Below the pieces are notes generated by a model, which was given only the letters and a program-made list of their open reading frames with translations, was not told where the DNA came from and made no database searches. A stretch of 64,000 nt of DNA from Mixophyes australis (lineage: Eukaryota > Chordata > Amphibia > Anura > Limnodynastidae). Location of the stretch: the NCBI GenBank assembly GCA_036250195.1, contig JAVHZZ010000003.1, positions 332,825,875 to 332,889,874 on the forward strand, written 5' to 3'. Made by a program: the position numbers and the translations under genes. This document shows, piece after piece, positions 1-12,078 of the stretch (position 1 is the stretch's first letter; each line of letters starts with the position of its first letter).

Positions 1-524
1 TAGCCTCCTCCCGAGCCACCTCTTCCCGTACAGTGATGGGAAGGTCAGGCTTGACAACCACCAACACCCTTGGACTCGCCTTGGGGATTTGTGATAATTT
101 CTCTTTAGAAGGCAGAGTTGTTTGCTGTTTTGTTGCTGACAGCATAACTCTCTTCAATTTTTTGTAGGGGGGGAGGAGGAGGAGGGCTAAGATCCGTGGG
201 TGAAGCTGAACCACTAGTCATGAACACGGGCCAGGGCCTAAGCCGTTCCTTGCCACTCCGTGTCGTAAATGGCATATTGGCAACTTTACGTTTCTCCTCA
301 GATGATTTAAAGTTTCTCTTTTTGCTACTTTTTCTTAACTTGGGCTTTTTGGATTTTACATGCCCGGTACTACGAGATTGGGCATCGGGCTTGGAAGACG
401 ACGTTGATGGCATTTCAGCGTCTATGTCATGACTAGTGGCAGCAGCTTCAGCATTAGGAGGAAGTGGGTCTTGATCTTTCCCTACTTTATCCTCCAAATT
501 TTTGGTCTCCATTATATGTAGCAC
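1..524 (-). pseudogene. Frameshifted N-terminal ORF of the hAT-type element
   Basis: A 139-codon stretch runs on the minus strand from 524 to 105 and ends at a TAA (105-107). A different frame is then open to the window edge (about 36 codons), so a one-base frameshift near 107-112 probably separates two parts of one protein. The visible part is Ser/Pro-rich, has a Lys/Arg cluster around residues 57-80 (KSKKPKLRKSSKK) that could be a nuclear localisation signal, and a run of six prolines near residue 113. No catalytic motif or zinc finger is visible. A second Met at codon 5 could be the true start. It sits just downstream of the tandem repeats, as a transposon gene would sit relative to its promoter. 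I do not recognise the protein itself. Confidence 0.4.
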
Positions 525-526
525 AA

Positions 527-1610
527 GATACTGCAGAATGTGTGAACTTGGTAATATTGCAGTACCAATGGACTTATACTGCTGGATTGGTTTTGCAAAT
601 TTGGTTATAATTATTATATTTATTTTTTTTTAAAATTTTTTATTTTTTTTTACTTTTTTTTTATTTTTAAAAAACTTGGGAATAGTGGGGAAATAACTAT
701 GCCCTTAGAAGCACAGAGCACAGGACACAGCACCACTGGACTGAACAGGACACGGCACAGGACCCAGCAGCACTACGGAACTCAGCAGGACAGAGCACAG
801 GACACAGCACCACTGGACTGATACTGCAGAATGTGTGAACTTGGTAATATTGCAGTACCAATGGACTTATACTGCTGGATTGGTTTTGCAAATTTGGTTA
901 TAATTATTATATATATTTTTTTTTAAAAAAATTTTTTATTTTTTTTTACTTTTTTTTTATTTTTTAAAAACTTGGGAATAATGGGGAAATAACTATGCCC
1001 TTAGAAGCACAGAGCACAGGACACAGCACCACTGGACTGAACAGGACACGGCACAGGACCCAGCAGCACTACGGAACTCAGCAGGACAGAGCACAGGACA
1101 CAGCACCACTGGACTGATACTGCAGAATGTGTAAACTTTGTAATATTGCAGTACCACTGGACTTTTACTGCTGAATGTGTGAACTTGGTAATATTGCAGT
1201 ACCAATGGGCTTATACTGCAGGATTGGTTGTGCAAATTTTGTGGTAATTAAAAAAAATTAAAGTAGTTTTTGGTATTTTTTAAAAAAACTTTTTTTTATT
1301 TTTTTAAACACAGGGGAATATTGGGGAAATAACTATGCCCTTAGAAGCACAGAGCACAGGACACAGCACCACTGGACTGAACAGGACACAGCACAGGACC
1401 CAGCAGCACCACTGACCTCAGAAGGACAGAGCACAGCACACAGCACCACTGGACTGATACTGCAGAACACAGCACAGCACAGCACAGCACAGCACTAAAC
1501 AGCACAGCACTAAACAGCACAGAACTAAACAGCACAGAACTAAACAGCACGGAACTAAACAGCACAGAACTAAACAGCACAGAGGACCACCTAACACACC
1601 CTCCCTCTAC
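527..1610 (-). repeat. ~295-bp tandem repeat, about 3.5 copies, with short CAGCA-type subrepeat
   Basis: The landmark GATACTGCAG recurs at 527, 820, 1116 and 1456, so units are about 293, 296 and 340 bp. Each unit has a T-rich stretch (for example 610-670, 905-965, 1250-1305) followed by CACAGGACACAGCACCACTGG-type sequence. The third copy degenerates into a short array of AACAGCACAG units at 1470-1580. The Cys/Val-rich reading frames here are by-products of the repeat. In position the array would be a subterminal promoter or enhancer block of the surrounding transposon. Confidence 0.85.
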
Positions 1611-1818
1611 CCTGATCAATGCCCGAGTGAAGATGGCGGCGACTAGCGGGGAATTTATAGGATCCGAGTATCGCGAGATCCGACAACGGGATTATGAGTC
1701 AGAGCCTCAGTTTCACTTTTGAATTTGGCGCCAATACCCGGATCTGTCTCGGATCCGACTCGGATCCGCAACGTTCGGGTGGGCTCGGATTTCATAAATC
1801 CGAGTGCGCTCATCCCTA

Positions 1819-2104
1819 CATTAAAATCCTGGCATCTCCTGGAAGAAATAATAAGCTAGAAGAGGGAATGACATAACCAGATCAAGATCTCCCTCACAAG
1901 ACAGCAGGCTGTACACGTTTGCCGATGAATGAATGACAGTGATTTATTCATCTCTAATACCAGCTTCCATTACGGTAATACATGCAAATGTAATAAGTGG
2001 AACATTTTAAGTGAGAATAAAATAATAGTAGTAAAATAGTAGTGCCAACTACAACAGACAGACAAAGAGGATGCAGTTGAATGTGTTGTATTATCAGTAG
2101 CAGG
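1819..2104. other. Unassigned sequence
   Basis: I see no gene, terminus or repeat structure here. It flanks the hAT end at 1818. Confidence 0.5.
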
Positions 2105-2360
2105 AACAGGTAGGTGGAGGATTCACCTACCTACTCTGGCGTATTTCACGCCCACCTGAAGCTAGAGCATAAATGGAAGAGATGAAACGCGTCAGTTTCA
2201 GTGTGCGGGTCCAAACTTCTTTCTTTTGATGATACAATAAAGGAGTTTTTACTTGTAAGATATCCGAGTCATTGCTCATATACTTAGTTTCTTGAGCACA
2301 CCAAGGAATACATCACATTATAGCAGGTGCCTGACGTCTTGATCAGTCTGTCTGTCTCTC
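2105..2360 (+). mobile_element. Possible Penelope-like noncoding fragment with GAAACGCGTC motif
   Basis: The sequence GATGAAACGCGTCAG at about 2182 is followed about 45 bp later by an AATAAAGG-containing stretch (2230-2260). GAAACGCGTC also occurs next to the centre of the palindrome at 48.9 kb. Penelope-like elements of metazoans are known to carry hammerhead ribozymes ending in a GAAAC...GTC core. The upstream half here is degenerate, so this is only a resemblance. Confidence 0.3.
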
Positions 2361-2430
2361 TATCTACACATTATAAATTAGACTGACAAATTGGACAGTT
2401 ATCGTCCAGGGAAGTCTGTTAATGTTATCC

Positions 2431-2819
2431 AAGGCTGGGTACATGCTACAGAAAATTTCTCTCGATGTGATATCATTAGCGATTTTACCAACAAATGGAA
2501 TTCCCGATCAGCATGCTGATTCATGTGTACACACTGTACATGTTTTATAAGATTTACCTACACGTCTGTGCTCTTCATCTGCCTACTCTGCTGGTTGTGA
2601 GTACATACACACTTCACAATTTGCCCAACATCGTTCCATCTTTTATAGTCCATTTATAAAATCAAATCCAACGATACAATGAGCTTTGGAATGATAAAAC
2701 ATGATCGTGGGAGTGTACACACCAATGCGATATAGGAGCTAACAGTCATTTATCGTGTGATTGTTTAACGTGATTGACACGATAATCGGGTGAAAAACCT
2801 GCAGTGTGTACCCAGCCTT
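2431..2819. mobile_element. MITE with AAGGCTGGGTACA termini
   Basis: AAGGCTGGGTACAT at 2431 is matched in inverted orientation by TGTGTACCCAGCCTT ending at 2819, giving a 389-bp noncoding element with TIRs of about 13 bp. I could not define a target duplication (flanks TTATCC and ACTCTG), so the superfamily is left open. Confidence 0.65.
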
Positions 2820-3889
2820 ACTCTGTACTGGGGTAAATGACAATACATTCATAACATGGTCAGTTTGCAGTTATATCCAGCCAGCTAACATAATCAGTGC
2901 TTCGTTGATTAGCAGCAAACAATAATATTAACGGTTAAAACTACTCTGTAAAAATAGTAATAATATATAGGGGCTCTAGTGTATGAGCAATGTTGTAAGC
3001 AATGTAAGAGTACATGTGTGTATAGCAACACATATCTTTAACAAGCTTTTGTGTGTTTAAATAGTAAATATTAATGAAAGTACATTTTCTGCTTTTACAA
3101 ACAAAATATAATTTTCTTAATTTTGCTAACACAAGAATGATGTTTACAAGGCATAAATCTTAACTCAACACGGTGTACAAAGCGACACTGACATTTTGTG
3201 CTTTTAAAATTACAAATAAATAATAAACTCTAAAGATATATAATATGCAACTACTGTACTGTGTTTTAGTAAAGATGACATGTCATTGTTGTGACTGGTC
3301 ATCTTTTGTTAAATACAGGCTATTTAAATCCTGGGCAAATGACAGAGGACGGAGATATTTCTTTTGTTATAAGCTTCAAATATCAATATTACTCATGTTC
3401 AAATATTTGTTATTAGATTATGCACATACAAAAATATAATGAACTGTAATAGGAATGCCTGAAATGTTTATTAAAGTAATAAATGCATTTTCTATCACTT
3501 CTGACACAACTAGCACATGGGATGAAAGACCATGAAAGTCTAACTGTCCAGTGAACAAATATTACCCAGCATTCAATTCAAATCTATACTTATCCCGACT
3601 TCTAATTCCATTCTCTTTCCCACCCTCATCAATAATGTCATAAACCCATTACTTCTAGGCTAGCCTAGTTCTATGAGGTCCAAAGACAACAGAATGGCCT
3701 TATTAAACTGAGTGCTTCCTGAATAAATGGAGTCATTATTTATTATTATAAGTGACTACCACAGGGCCTATGGATGAATAGAGCCCCAATGATAAGGTCA
3801 ATTTCTTTTTATTGCCTCTTATCGCCAGGACAGTCGAGCGATACTGGGCCGATGTGGTAAGGATTATGGTGAGGATAACAGTTCTTCAG
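2820..3889. other. Unassigned AT-rich sequence
   Basis: No coding motif, RNA gene or clear repeat end is visible in this stretch. The open frames are short and lack recognisable domains. Confidence 0.5.
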
Positions 3890-4128
3890 GTCACTCAGTA
3901 CTGACATAGAAATACACCAAAGATATTTTATTTTGGTCAAGGCAGTAAAACAGGATCAATAGCAGGACAACAGTCCAGCAAGGTATAGTCCAAGGGTCCA
4001 AAGTATGACCTCTAGTCTCTGTCTTTCCCCAAAATGAACACCCCCTCTCTCTCAGGACAGGCTCTTTATAAATTCTACCATGGGAACTAACATCCTTTAC
4101 CTGTGGACTTCTTCGGACTAATTTAGAG
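3890..4128 (-). mobile_element. LTR-like fragment
   Basis: On the minus strand a TATA-like TTTATAAAGAG (about 4064-4074) is followed about 150 bp later by AAAATAAAATATC (about 3918-3930). This is the promoter-then-polyA-signal order of an LTR. Boundaries and target duplication are not clear. An LTR-like piece with the same logic lies at 23621. Confidence 0.3.
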
Positions 4129-4550
4129 AAGAGATGTTCACTGACCCCCGTGATCTGGTTTTGGTTTTGGATATGGATTAACCTCATGTTTTGGTTTTGG
4201 CAAAACCACCCTTGCGGGGGTTTTTTTTTTTGGTTTTGGTTCCCGTTTTTTTTTTTAAATCCCTATTGTTTTCTAAAATCACATAATTTTGCTTTCCCCC
4301 CCTACATTATTATTAACCGCAATACAACTAATTTCAAGTCATTTGCAGTCAGTTTTGACCATCTCACCGGTCACAATATTATTTTCATACACTTTCAAAT
4401 AAAGACTGCAGCGACCTGGACCGGGCTGGATGGTAAGCGACAGAGCAATGACTCAAACACACAGCAATTCATAGCACATCTAGGAAACATTGGCACACAG
4501 CAGTGGCAGAAAAGAAAAGTGGTGCAAGATGGAATTGTCCTTGGATCATG
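4129..4550 (+). mobile_element. hAT-type fragment, same family as 24998-25724
   Basis: It starts near 4129 with AGAGATGTTCACTGAC, and its first ~280 bp match the reverse complement of the right half of the element at 24998-25724. Shared landmarks are the GGTTTTGG-rich end, the AATAACG/poly-G segment and the GACCATCTCACCGGTCACAA region. No opposite terminus is found, so the copy is truncated. Confidence 0.6.
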
Positions 4551-5183
4551 AAATCAGTAATGGTTCATTTGATTGCTCCACCTGTTTCTTGAATAACAGT
4601 GGTAATTCTACAGCTAACACTATATCTTCAAAAACTGATAGCTAGAATGCCAAATGTCTCCAAACCTATAATTGCTGTAAATAGAGGATTCTTAAATGAA
4701 TATAAACATTGAGGAATAGAATAAGTTATGACATTGTCAATGTATTGACTATAATTTCAGGTCTATTTAATGTTATCTTGTATGGCAAGAGCACACTTCT
4801 GGATTAAACACATGCAATCAACTTCTTGCTTTTTTTACTTTGTTTTAATGTCAGGATGGTAAAAGTACTTGACAATATAAATTTTCCACACAGTTTCTTT
4901 TGACCCTAAACACTAAATAAACAGAGATCAGCTCTCTAGACACCAGCCAGCTTTTCTAGCATCAGTCAAAATGAACAATGAAACAAACAGGTTTTTATAC
5001 CTGACACTCCTCCAACAGCCCTCGCTTGACACTTCAGTCTTCCCTTAAAGAGGGAGTTCTCATCACCTGCTGCTGTTTGTTTGCTCTTATTCAACTCACA
5101 CCCCTTTAGCTTGCTGTATGGGAAAAGACACTTCCAAAGTATTCAAGTTAAATCAAACGCTATACCATTATTTTGCACCCATA
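4551..5183. other. Unassigned, with an LTR-like piece at 4900-5130
   Basis: On the minus strand a GGTATAAAAACCTG TATA-like box (about 4990-5003) lies upstream of a TTTATTTAG stretch, which suggests a decayed LTR. The rest shows nothing recognisable. Confidence 0.25.
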
Positions 5184-6821
5184 CAGTCAGGTCCATAAAT
5201 ATTGGGACATCGACACAATTCTCATATTTTGGGCTCTATACACCACCACAAAGGATTTGAAATGAAACAAACAAGATGTGCTTTAATTGCAGACTTTCAG
5301 CTTTAATTTGAGGGTATGTACATCCAAATCAGGTGAACGGTGTAGGAATTACAACGGTTTCTATATGTGCCTCCCACTTTTTAAGGGACTAAAAGTAATG
5401 GGATAATTGACTCAAAAGCTATGTCATGGACATGTGTGGGCTATTCCCTCGTTATTTTATCATCAATTAAGCAGGTAAAAGGTCTGGAGTTGATTCTAGG
5501 TGTGACATTTGCATTTGGATCTCGACTCTCAATATGAGATCCAAAGAGCTGTCACTATCAATGAAGCAAGCCATCATTAGGCTGAAAAATCAAAACAAAC
5601 CCATTAGAGAGATAGCAAAAACATTAGGTGTGGCCTAATTAACTATTTGGAACATCCTTAAAAAGAAAGAACGCACCGGAGAGCTCAGCAACACCAAAAG
5701 ACCCGGAATACCACGGAAAACAACTGTGGTGGAAGAGGGAAGAATTTTTTCCCTGGCAAAGAAAAACCTCTTCACAACAGTTGGTCAAATCAAGAACACT
5801 CTCCAGGAGGTAGGTGTATATGTGTCAAAGTCAACAATCAAGAGAAGACTTCACAAGAGTGAATGTAGAAGGTTCACTACAAGATGTAAACCATTTGTGA
5901 GCCACAAAAACAGGAAGACCAGATTAGAGTTTGGCAAACAACATCTAAAAAAGCCATTACAGTTCTGGAACAACATCCTATGGACAGATGAGACAAAGAT
6001 CAACTTGTACCAGAGTGATGGGAAGAGAAGAGTATGGAGGAAAGGAACTGCTCATGATTAAAAACATACCACCTCATCAGTGTAGCATGGTGGTGGTAGT
6101 GTCATGGCGTGGGCATGTATGGCTGCCAATGGAACTGGTTCCCTTGTATTTATTGATGATGTGACTGCTGACAAACGCAGCAGGATGAATTCTGAAGTGT
6201 TTCGGCAATATTATCTGCTCATATGCAGTCAAATGCTTCAGAACTCATTGGACGGCGCTTCACAGTGCAGATGGACACTGACCCGAAGCATACTGCAAAA
6301 GCAACCAAAGAGTTTTTTAAGGCTAAAAAGTGGAATGTTATGGAATGGCCAAGTTAATCACCTGACCTGAATCCAACTGAGCATGCATTTCACTTGATGA
6401 AGACAAAACTGAAGGGAAAATGCCCCAAGAACAAGCAGGAACTGAAGACATTTGCAGCAGAGGCCTGGCAGAGCATCACCAGGGATGAAACCCAGTGTCT
6501 GGTGATGTCTATGCGTTCCAGACTTTAGGCTGTAATTGACTGCAAAGGATTTACAACAAAGTATTAAAAAGTGAAAGTTTGATGTAGGATTGTTTAGTTT
6601 GCCCCATTACTTTTGGTCCCTTAAAAAGTGGGAGGCACATATAGAAACTGTTGTAATTTCTACACCGTTCACCTGATTTGGATGTAAATACCCTCAAATT
6701 AAAGCTGAAAGTCTGCAGTTAAAACACATCTTGTTTGTTTCATTTCAAATCCATTGTGGTGGTGTATAGAGCCCAAAATATGAGAATTGTGTCGATGTCC
6801 CAATATTTATGGACCTGACTG
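5184..6821 (+). mobile_element. Tc1-like transposon, complete with both TIRs
   Basis: The element is 1638 bp, starts CAGTCAGGTCC and ends GGACCTGACTG. It is flanked by TA on both sides (5182-5183, 6822-6823), the Tc1/mariner target duplication. The TIRs are about 219 bp each (5184-5402, 6603-6821) with few mismatches. The single gene inside is a pseudogene. The termini look intact enough to have been usable by a transposase supplied in trans. Confidence 0.95.
5534..6567 (+). pseudogene. Tc1-like transposase pseudogene
   Basis: A full-length Tc1-family transposase (about 340 codons) can be followed from the ATG at 5534 to the terminal TAA at 6565-6567. The N-terminal helix-turn-helix region comes first. 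The catalytic triad of the DDE family is still traceable: Asp in WTDETK (codon 5987-5989), Asp in MDTDPKH (near 6274-6282), and Glu in NPTEH (codon 6379-6381). Inactivating lesions are stops at 5636 (after GVA), 6059 and 6083, a frameshift near 6250, a TAA in place of a likely CAA near 6354, and a TAG near 6526. The encoded enzyme would cut and paste DNA at TA sites. No part of this copy can make it. Confidence 0.93.
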
Positions 6822-6835
6822 TATGTCCTCCACCT

Positions 6836-7005
6836 GTTTATCTTTAAACTAGGTGCACTGTTGCACATATGTGTTACTCTGCTTGCACCCTTTATTTGCA
6901 GATTGCCAGCTAAATGCCTCCCTTTGTTACACATGATAAAAAAATATATACATTTTTTCAAAAACAAGAAATTTCTTAGTGATTCCAAACTTTTGCACAC
7001 TAGTG
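6836..7005 (-). mobile_element. Second Tc1/mariner-type terminus
   Basis: The sequence ending at 7005 reads, on the minus strand, CACTAGTGTGCAAAAGTTTG and is bordered by TA (7006-7007), as expected for a Tc1/mariner TIR. The opposite end was not found, so this is a truncated or decayed copy lying next to the complete element. Confidence 0.4.
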
Positions 7006-7007
7006 TA

Positions 7008-8299
7008 TCTAAAATATTATTAAACTGAGTTTATATCACACAAATACTGTATACAACTCTTAGTTTGCGTCCCAATCTTCTCTACTCTGTATCTCCTCCC
7101 CAATCTTTCTCTCAACTCCTTTCCCTTGTCACATACTATGTCTTCAACACTCCCCGTGTCACATATGCCACCCAACTCTCTCCTGCTCACAGATGCCCCT
7201 CCCTTCCGCCCCTTGTCTACCCTCATTCCCCACAGTTACCTACCTTACCTGCTGTCCTGTCTAGTGTAGCAGGGATCTACTCTTCTTCCCTGCAGCTCAT
7301 ACCGCAGCTTTGAAATAACTGATGACGTAACCGGAACGCTTTAAACAGATCACCCGTAAACAGCAAAAGCATGAGCTGCTGCTGTGTAATCTAGTGCAGC
7401 CCACTGATCCCTGCTCCAATTGGATGCCTTCCCTCCCACCCTGTAATGGTAAGTCAGTCCCAGCACACACATTAAACAGGAAGCCCTGGGCCCCAATTTT
7501 CGCTCTTGCTGGTACCCTACGACGAGTGTAACTGGAGCGTGGATGTCCTCTTATTGATTTGGCTCTCAATGGTTGCCCAATCCTCCCTATTATGCCCGCC
7601 ATACAGTATGGAAGTATAGTAAAATGTAAAAATGTCAAATGGACCTTACCAAAACATAAAGCTAGTTAATAATAGCCAAAACAATATATATTTTAACAAC
7701 ACAGTAATCATAATAAACAAAAAAAGAAACACACCACAGTGTCTACAAGTGGGAATGAAGAACAAAAAAAATTAAACGAAAATACGATTATAAATTTAAA
7801 GTATCATTTTTTTTAATTCCCCCTGACAAGTGTTAAGAAAAGTCCTGTTTATTAGATTTTAGTAATTCATTCCTTTACAGGGTCAAGAAAACCAATTACA
7901 CCATTGACCATGGCACAGTGGGGGCATAACTAAGGAGGTGCTTAGTCACATAACGGCAACTAGATACATACTTCAGTCATTTTAATCAACTCTGTAGTAA
8001 TGTGCCGCAGTCAGGGTCATGACAGTAATCACTGCACTGGCATAAGCATCATAACAGTCTCATCACAATCATGAGCAATAAAAGCAGAATAAAATGGTTT
8101 ATTATGCACTTTCTACTATAAAACCTACTCACAATTTAATATTGTCATAAAATATATCATGCCTACATTGGATTTAATTGGATATGGCAATTATTATACT
8201 GTATAAGCACATGCATACATCAAATAATAGGTAATGTCACAAGTGTGAAATGGTGACATTATTTAGACAATGTCAGATTTGCCATGAATTTGTGCATCA
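7008..8299. other. Unassigned sequence
   Basis: A C/T-rich stretch (7060-7310) is followed by AT-rich DNA. No recognisable protein, RNA or element boundary. Confidence 0.5.
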
Positions 8300-8505
8300 T
8301 GTCAAATTGGAACTTGCAGTCTAAATTCCCTACAACACACACACTAGTATGCTTTTGGACTATGAGGAAGGAAACTTGAGTATCGGAGGAAACCCACGAA
8401 AAAACAGGGAGAACATACAAACTCCACACAGATGTGTAGGAATCAAACCAATGATCCCAGCGCTATGAGGCACAAATGATAACCACTGTGCCACCATGCT
8501 GCTCC
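8300..8505 (-). mobile_element. tRNA-type SINE fragment
   Basis: On the minus strand it reads GGTGGCACAGTGGTTATCA (A-box-like) followed by GGTTTGATTCC (B-box-like), then the TGTGTGGAGTTTGTATGTTC core shared with the SINE copies at 28612 and 31928. It ends at a GGGAATTTAGACTG segment without the full L2-like tail. Confidence 0.75.
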
Positions 8506-10799
8506 ATGAGGTGAAGCAGTGCGGGGTAACATTTTTAGCAGCCTCGCCCCCTGCCTTTTATACACTTCATCCAGGGGCTTATCATACAATCACCGACACC
8601 AGCACAAAAATAAATTGTGGAGGGGGGAAATGGAGATTCGGTGTTGCACATCTACTTACTGCACCAGGGGCCCCTGCACTGCTTTTCTGAGCATGTTACA
8701 CCTGTGCTGTAATATAATTTTCCTATTAATATTACTAGTCAATTGATTTCAACAGAGTTTGCACTGCATGTAGAAACTCCATTGAAATGAATGGACCACT
8801 GACAAGAATGGAGCTTTCACAGAATTGTTTATTGTTTTTTCCCCACAACAGAATAGGTACAATGAATCTTAATTGATATGTGATAAAAGTAGGGAAGTCC
8901 CTAGAACTCCCCTTACCACCAATCACGTCGTAGCGAGCATTGGCTTGTGACCGGCTGAGCGGCTAAGTGGTACCCTGCTTAATTCAGTTCACAATTATTC
9001 TGTGGTGGATTGCAAGAAGACAAATTCCTTTGGATTACAAGAAGGAGAATTTTCATGGATTACAAATAAAGAACATTTCATATGGATTACTACAAGAGGA
9101 GCTTGGACTGGTTCCTGCTATGACGGCCGAACCTCACACTGCAGGGGATACCAGCCAAGGCTCACTAGCTGTGGGGCTTACTGAGGAAAGTGGGTGGCAG
9201 CATGTTTATAATTATTCAATTCATGGAGCTTCTTTCACCTGCTAAAACAAACCGCTATTAAAAATTAATGCAAAAAACTCCATTGCAACTTGATTTCTGG
9301 ATTCATTTGCAAATGCATGCGAACAGGCCCAACCCATATAAACTGTCACAAACACAATGCAAGTGGGTAAATGCCCTTAATATCTCTGGTTCTTAAAAGT
9401 GATTTTGATCTTACAAAAAATGCTACTTAATAACTGCAATGAAATGGACACAAGCCTGCCCCTAACCCCAAACACCAATTTGTATTCATTTTGTAGTGCA
9501 CATACGACAGAACATTATTGGTAAATGGAAAAGATACCATAAGTGTACATAAGAGTTAATTTTTTTTCATTTGTCTCACATAATTGTGCAAATTATTGTG
9601 TAGAAGACCTTAATTCTCTGCATTGTTTCTTTACAGAGCTGAAATAATACTACTGATCAGCACGGCCTCCTCTCTCTTCGTCCTCCCCTGCAGAACTGAC
9701 TTTTGCCAAAACTACGCATGCAGCCTAGGGAGGTAAACGCTGACACCACAGTAGGCTGTACATGCATCTCCACTTTTGTCAAGATACACAGCCTAGGAGG
9801 ATGGGGGAATGGGGAGGAGGGTGCAGGGCAAGAAGAGGCAACCCAGGCCTTATATATTTTGGCTTATATATTTTTTGACTTATTTTATAGTTCTTGGTGT
9901 ATTCAGAAATATAAGGGAACTAAATATAAATATGTTTTTTGCAGTATCACAAATATAAATAGATATGTAAAAGTTATATCTTTGCATATCTCAGATGTTT
10001 AATATCTCAGATGTTTAATACTCTTTCCAGCTTATCATTTTAATTGTGCAGCAAAATTACTATAATAATTCTGAAGCTTAGTTAATATTACCTGCTATTT
10101 AGCTAACCATTTTATTAGCTAATCATTTTTAACTATTTTACATAGCAATATCATACTATTTTACTGAGGATAGCATTAAAATATACTGTTAAAGCTAAAT
10201 TTATACACACTGCTGCAATTTAAGCTATGATAGTTTTTATAAAAAAATTAAGAGCTTTATTGGTAAGATTTTGAGTATAGTACAATAAAATCTTGACAGG
10301 CAAAGTAACCTGCTACTGTACTGTATAATACAAGAGCTTCAAAAATAAATCATACCTAACTAAATATAAAATAAATCCTGTAGTGAGGTGAATTGGTGAG
10401 TGGGCAAAAACAGAGGGGGAATAAAAACAAGGATAGTAAATTGGTATTTTGTATCCCAATATCCAACTACCACATTCCTTACCTCTCACTTGACTTAATG
10501 TTTCAGTGTATAGGTATTACATAATATATGATACACCAAAGAGTGTTATTCTACTAAGCAGAAAAGGCAGCAGTATTTGATGTATAAAACTGTGGGCAGA
10601 GGGTTTGATAAATGCTATAAAGACCACAAAGCGCTATAGATAAAGGTACACAGACACAAACTATATTTAAAACTGAGTTTATAGTTTAACAACCTTGCCA
10701 TATTGTGAGTAAATTCATGATATCTTATTATTAATCTGATCAATGTTGAAGGATATGTCCACCTATAGTAAAAGGTTTAACTGTAAATCCCCTACCCGC
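8506..10799. other. Unassigned sequence, mostly AT-rich
   Basis: No gene or element end is recognised. Short frames at 8496-8746 and 8967-9245 show no domain. A G/C-richer patch lies at 9660-9850. From about 10020 to 10700 the DNA is very AT-rich. Confidence 0.5.
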
Positions 10800-10823
10800 A
10801 ACTGTTAAAATGGCAGGCAACCG

Positions 10824-11918
10824 GTGCCCGAGACCTTTTGGGAGACACTCACTAAATGGGCAATTCTGCAAGGAATCATTCTCCTTCCTCAACCCATGCA
10901 TAAAAAAGACCAAGACAGGATTAAATCTGCCAATCAGAGAGGTATTACAAAAGCACAGGAGGTTGAACAACAAATAGTGAGAGATTTAATTTTGAAAATA
11001 AATCGAGAGAAAGTTAAAAAGAAGGAAATTGGTCACATTCAAAACCAATTGTCTAATTCAGAAAACCTGGAAGATATTTTTTTAGAACAAATCCTGTACC
11101 CAGGCCTGACATCAGTCATCAAGGAAATAACATCCAATGGAAAAAATAAAAAGAAGAAAAATCCCCACTAAGGGAGGAACCAAAGGAGGCAAACAGAGAG
11201 AAAAGATGAACCAGTCTGTAAGGCCAGAAGGGATTTTAAGTATAACCACACTAACAGAAGAACAAATAAAAGAATAAAACAAAAGGTTTAAAATTCTCTC
11301 CACATTGCAGTATAAATAAATTTGGAACTTATATAGGTCTGCAGAAGTACATACGAAGATTGTTCTTAAAGAAACACTTTATGGAGAATCTACCAAAAGA
11401 ACCAAATATGCAAAATCTGCAAAACTTTACACACAACAACCTAAAACTGATGTCTAGTTTCAACCCAACCTTTTTGAAGGAGTCTTTTAGTGAAACATTT
11501 TAGAAATTGGTAAAAGATAAGAACTAATTCCGGGCAAACCAAAAATGAGAAAAAAATAAATAAATTCAACCTCTCCCAAGAAGAGAGTAAAGTAATAAGA
11601 GAATTGAAGAATAACACAAGTATAGTCATCAAACCCACAGATAAAGGAGGAAGGTTAGTCATTCTAGATATTGAAAAATATTTAGAGGAAGCAGCACATC
11701 TATTAAGTGACGAAACAACATACAGGCTACTACAATGAAAAATTATTTGAACATCTAGAATAAGGATTAAACCTAGGTATCCTCACAAAAAAGGAATTCA
11801 AATTTCTATACACCAAGGAACCAAGAATACCAGTTTTTTTATCATCTCCCAAAGATACACAAAAATGTAACGAATCCCCCAGGAAGTCCAATAATATCGG
11901 AGACAGAATTACTAATAC
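10824..11918 (+). pseudogene. PLE reverse transcriptase, N-terminal part
   Basis: A frame at 10824-11171 encodes a Lys/Glu-rich leader. From about 11325 a stretch reads GLQKYIRRLFLKKHF, then at 11569-11740 IVIKPTDKGGRLVIL followed by LSDETTYR. In another frame at about 11845-11918 it reads FYHLPKIHKNVTNPPGSPII. The last is the signature of PLE reverse transcriptases. Stops near 11738 and 11756 and a frameshift in the poly-T run near 11835 break the frame. The protein would have copied element RNA into DNA. Confidence 0.85.
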
Positions 11919-12078
11919 CTCATTCACACTACCTCAAAAACCCGGGTTTTTGATGGGCGAGCCCTGGCAACCTGGGTCAAGGCTCAGTGTGAACGAGTCC
12001 AGGGGCACCTACCCAGGTCGGATGACCTGGTAAAGGCCCCTCATATCGAAGGGTGCAGCCACTCTTATCAGATGTTAT
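11919..12078. other. Short G/C-rich segment between PLE and LTR
   Basis: TTCACACT near 11923 and AGTGTGAA near 11987 form an inverted pair around an AACCCGGGTTTTT palindrome. It may be a small MITE inserted into the PLE before the LTR, but the right end is unclear. Confidence 0.3.

Larger units (their letters stand above)
1..1818 (-). mobile_element. hAT-type DNA transposon, 5' half (runs off window)
   Basis: Read on the minus strand, the element begins at 1818 with TAGGGATGAGC, a hAT-like terminus. It continues through a subterminal GGATCCGA-rich block (1650-1800), then tandem promoter-side repeats (527-1610), then a coding stretch (524 to the window edge). The other terminus and the 8-bp target duplication lie outside the window, so the class rests on the terminus and the layout. 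Other short elements here (for example 24998-25724) have a similar TAGAGATG terminus. The family assignment is inference. Confidence 0.5.

Noticed and set aside
697..1619. Cys/Val-rich minus-strand frames
   Set aside because: They follow the ~295-bp tandem repeat and the CAGCA-type subrepeat. The same peptide recurs because the DNA recurs.
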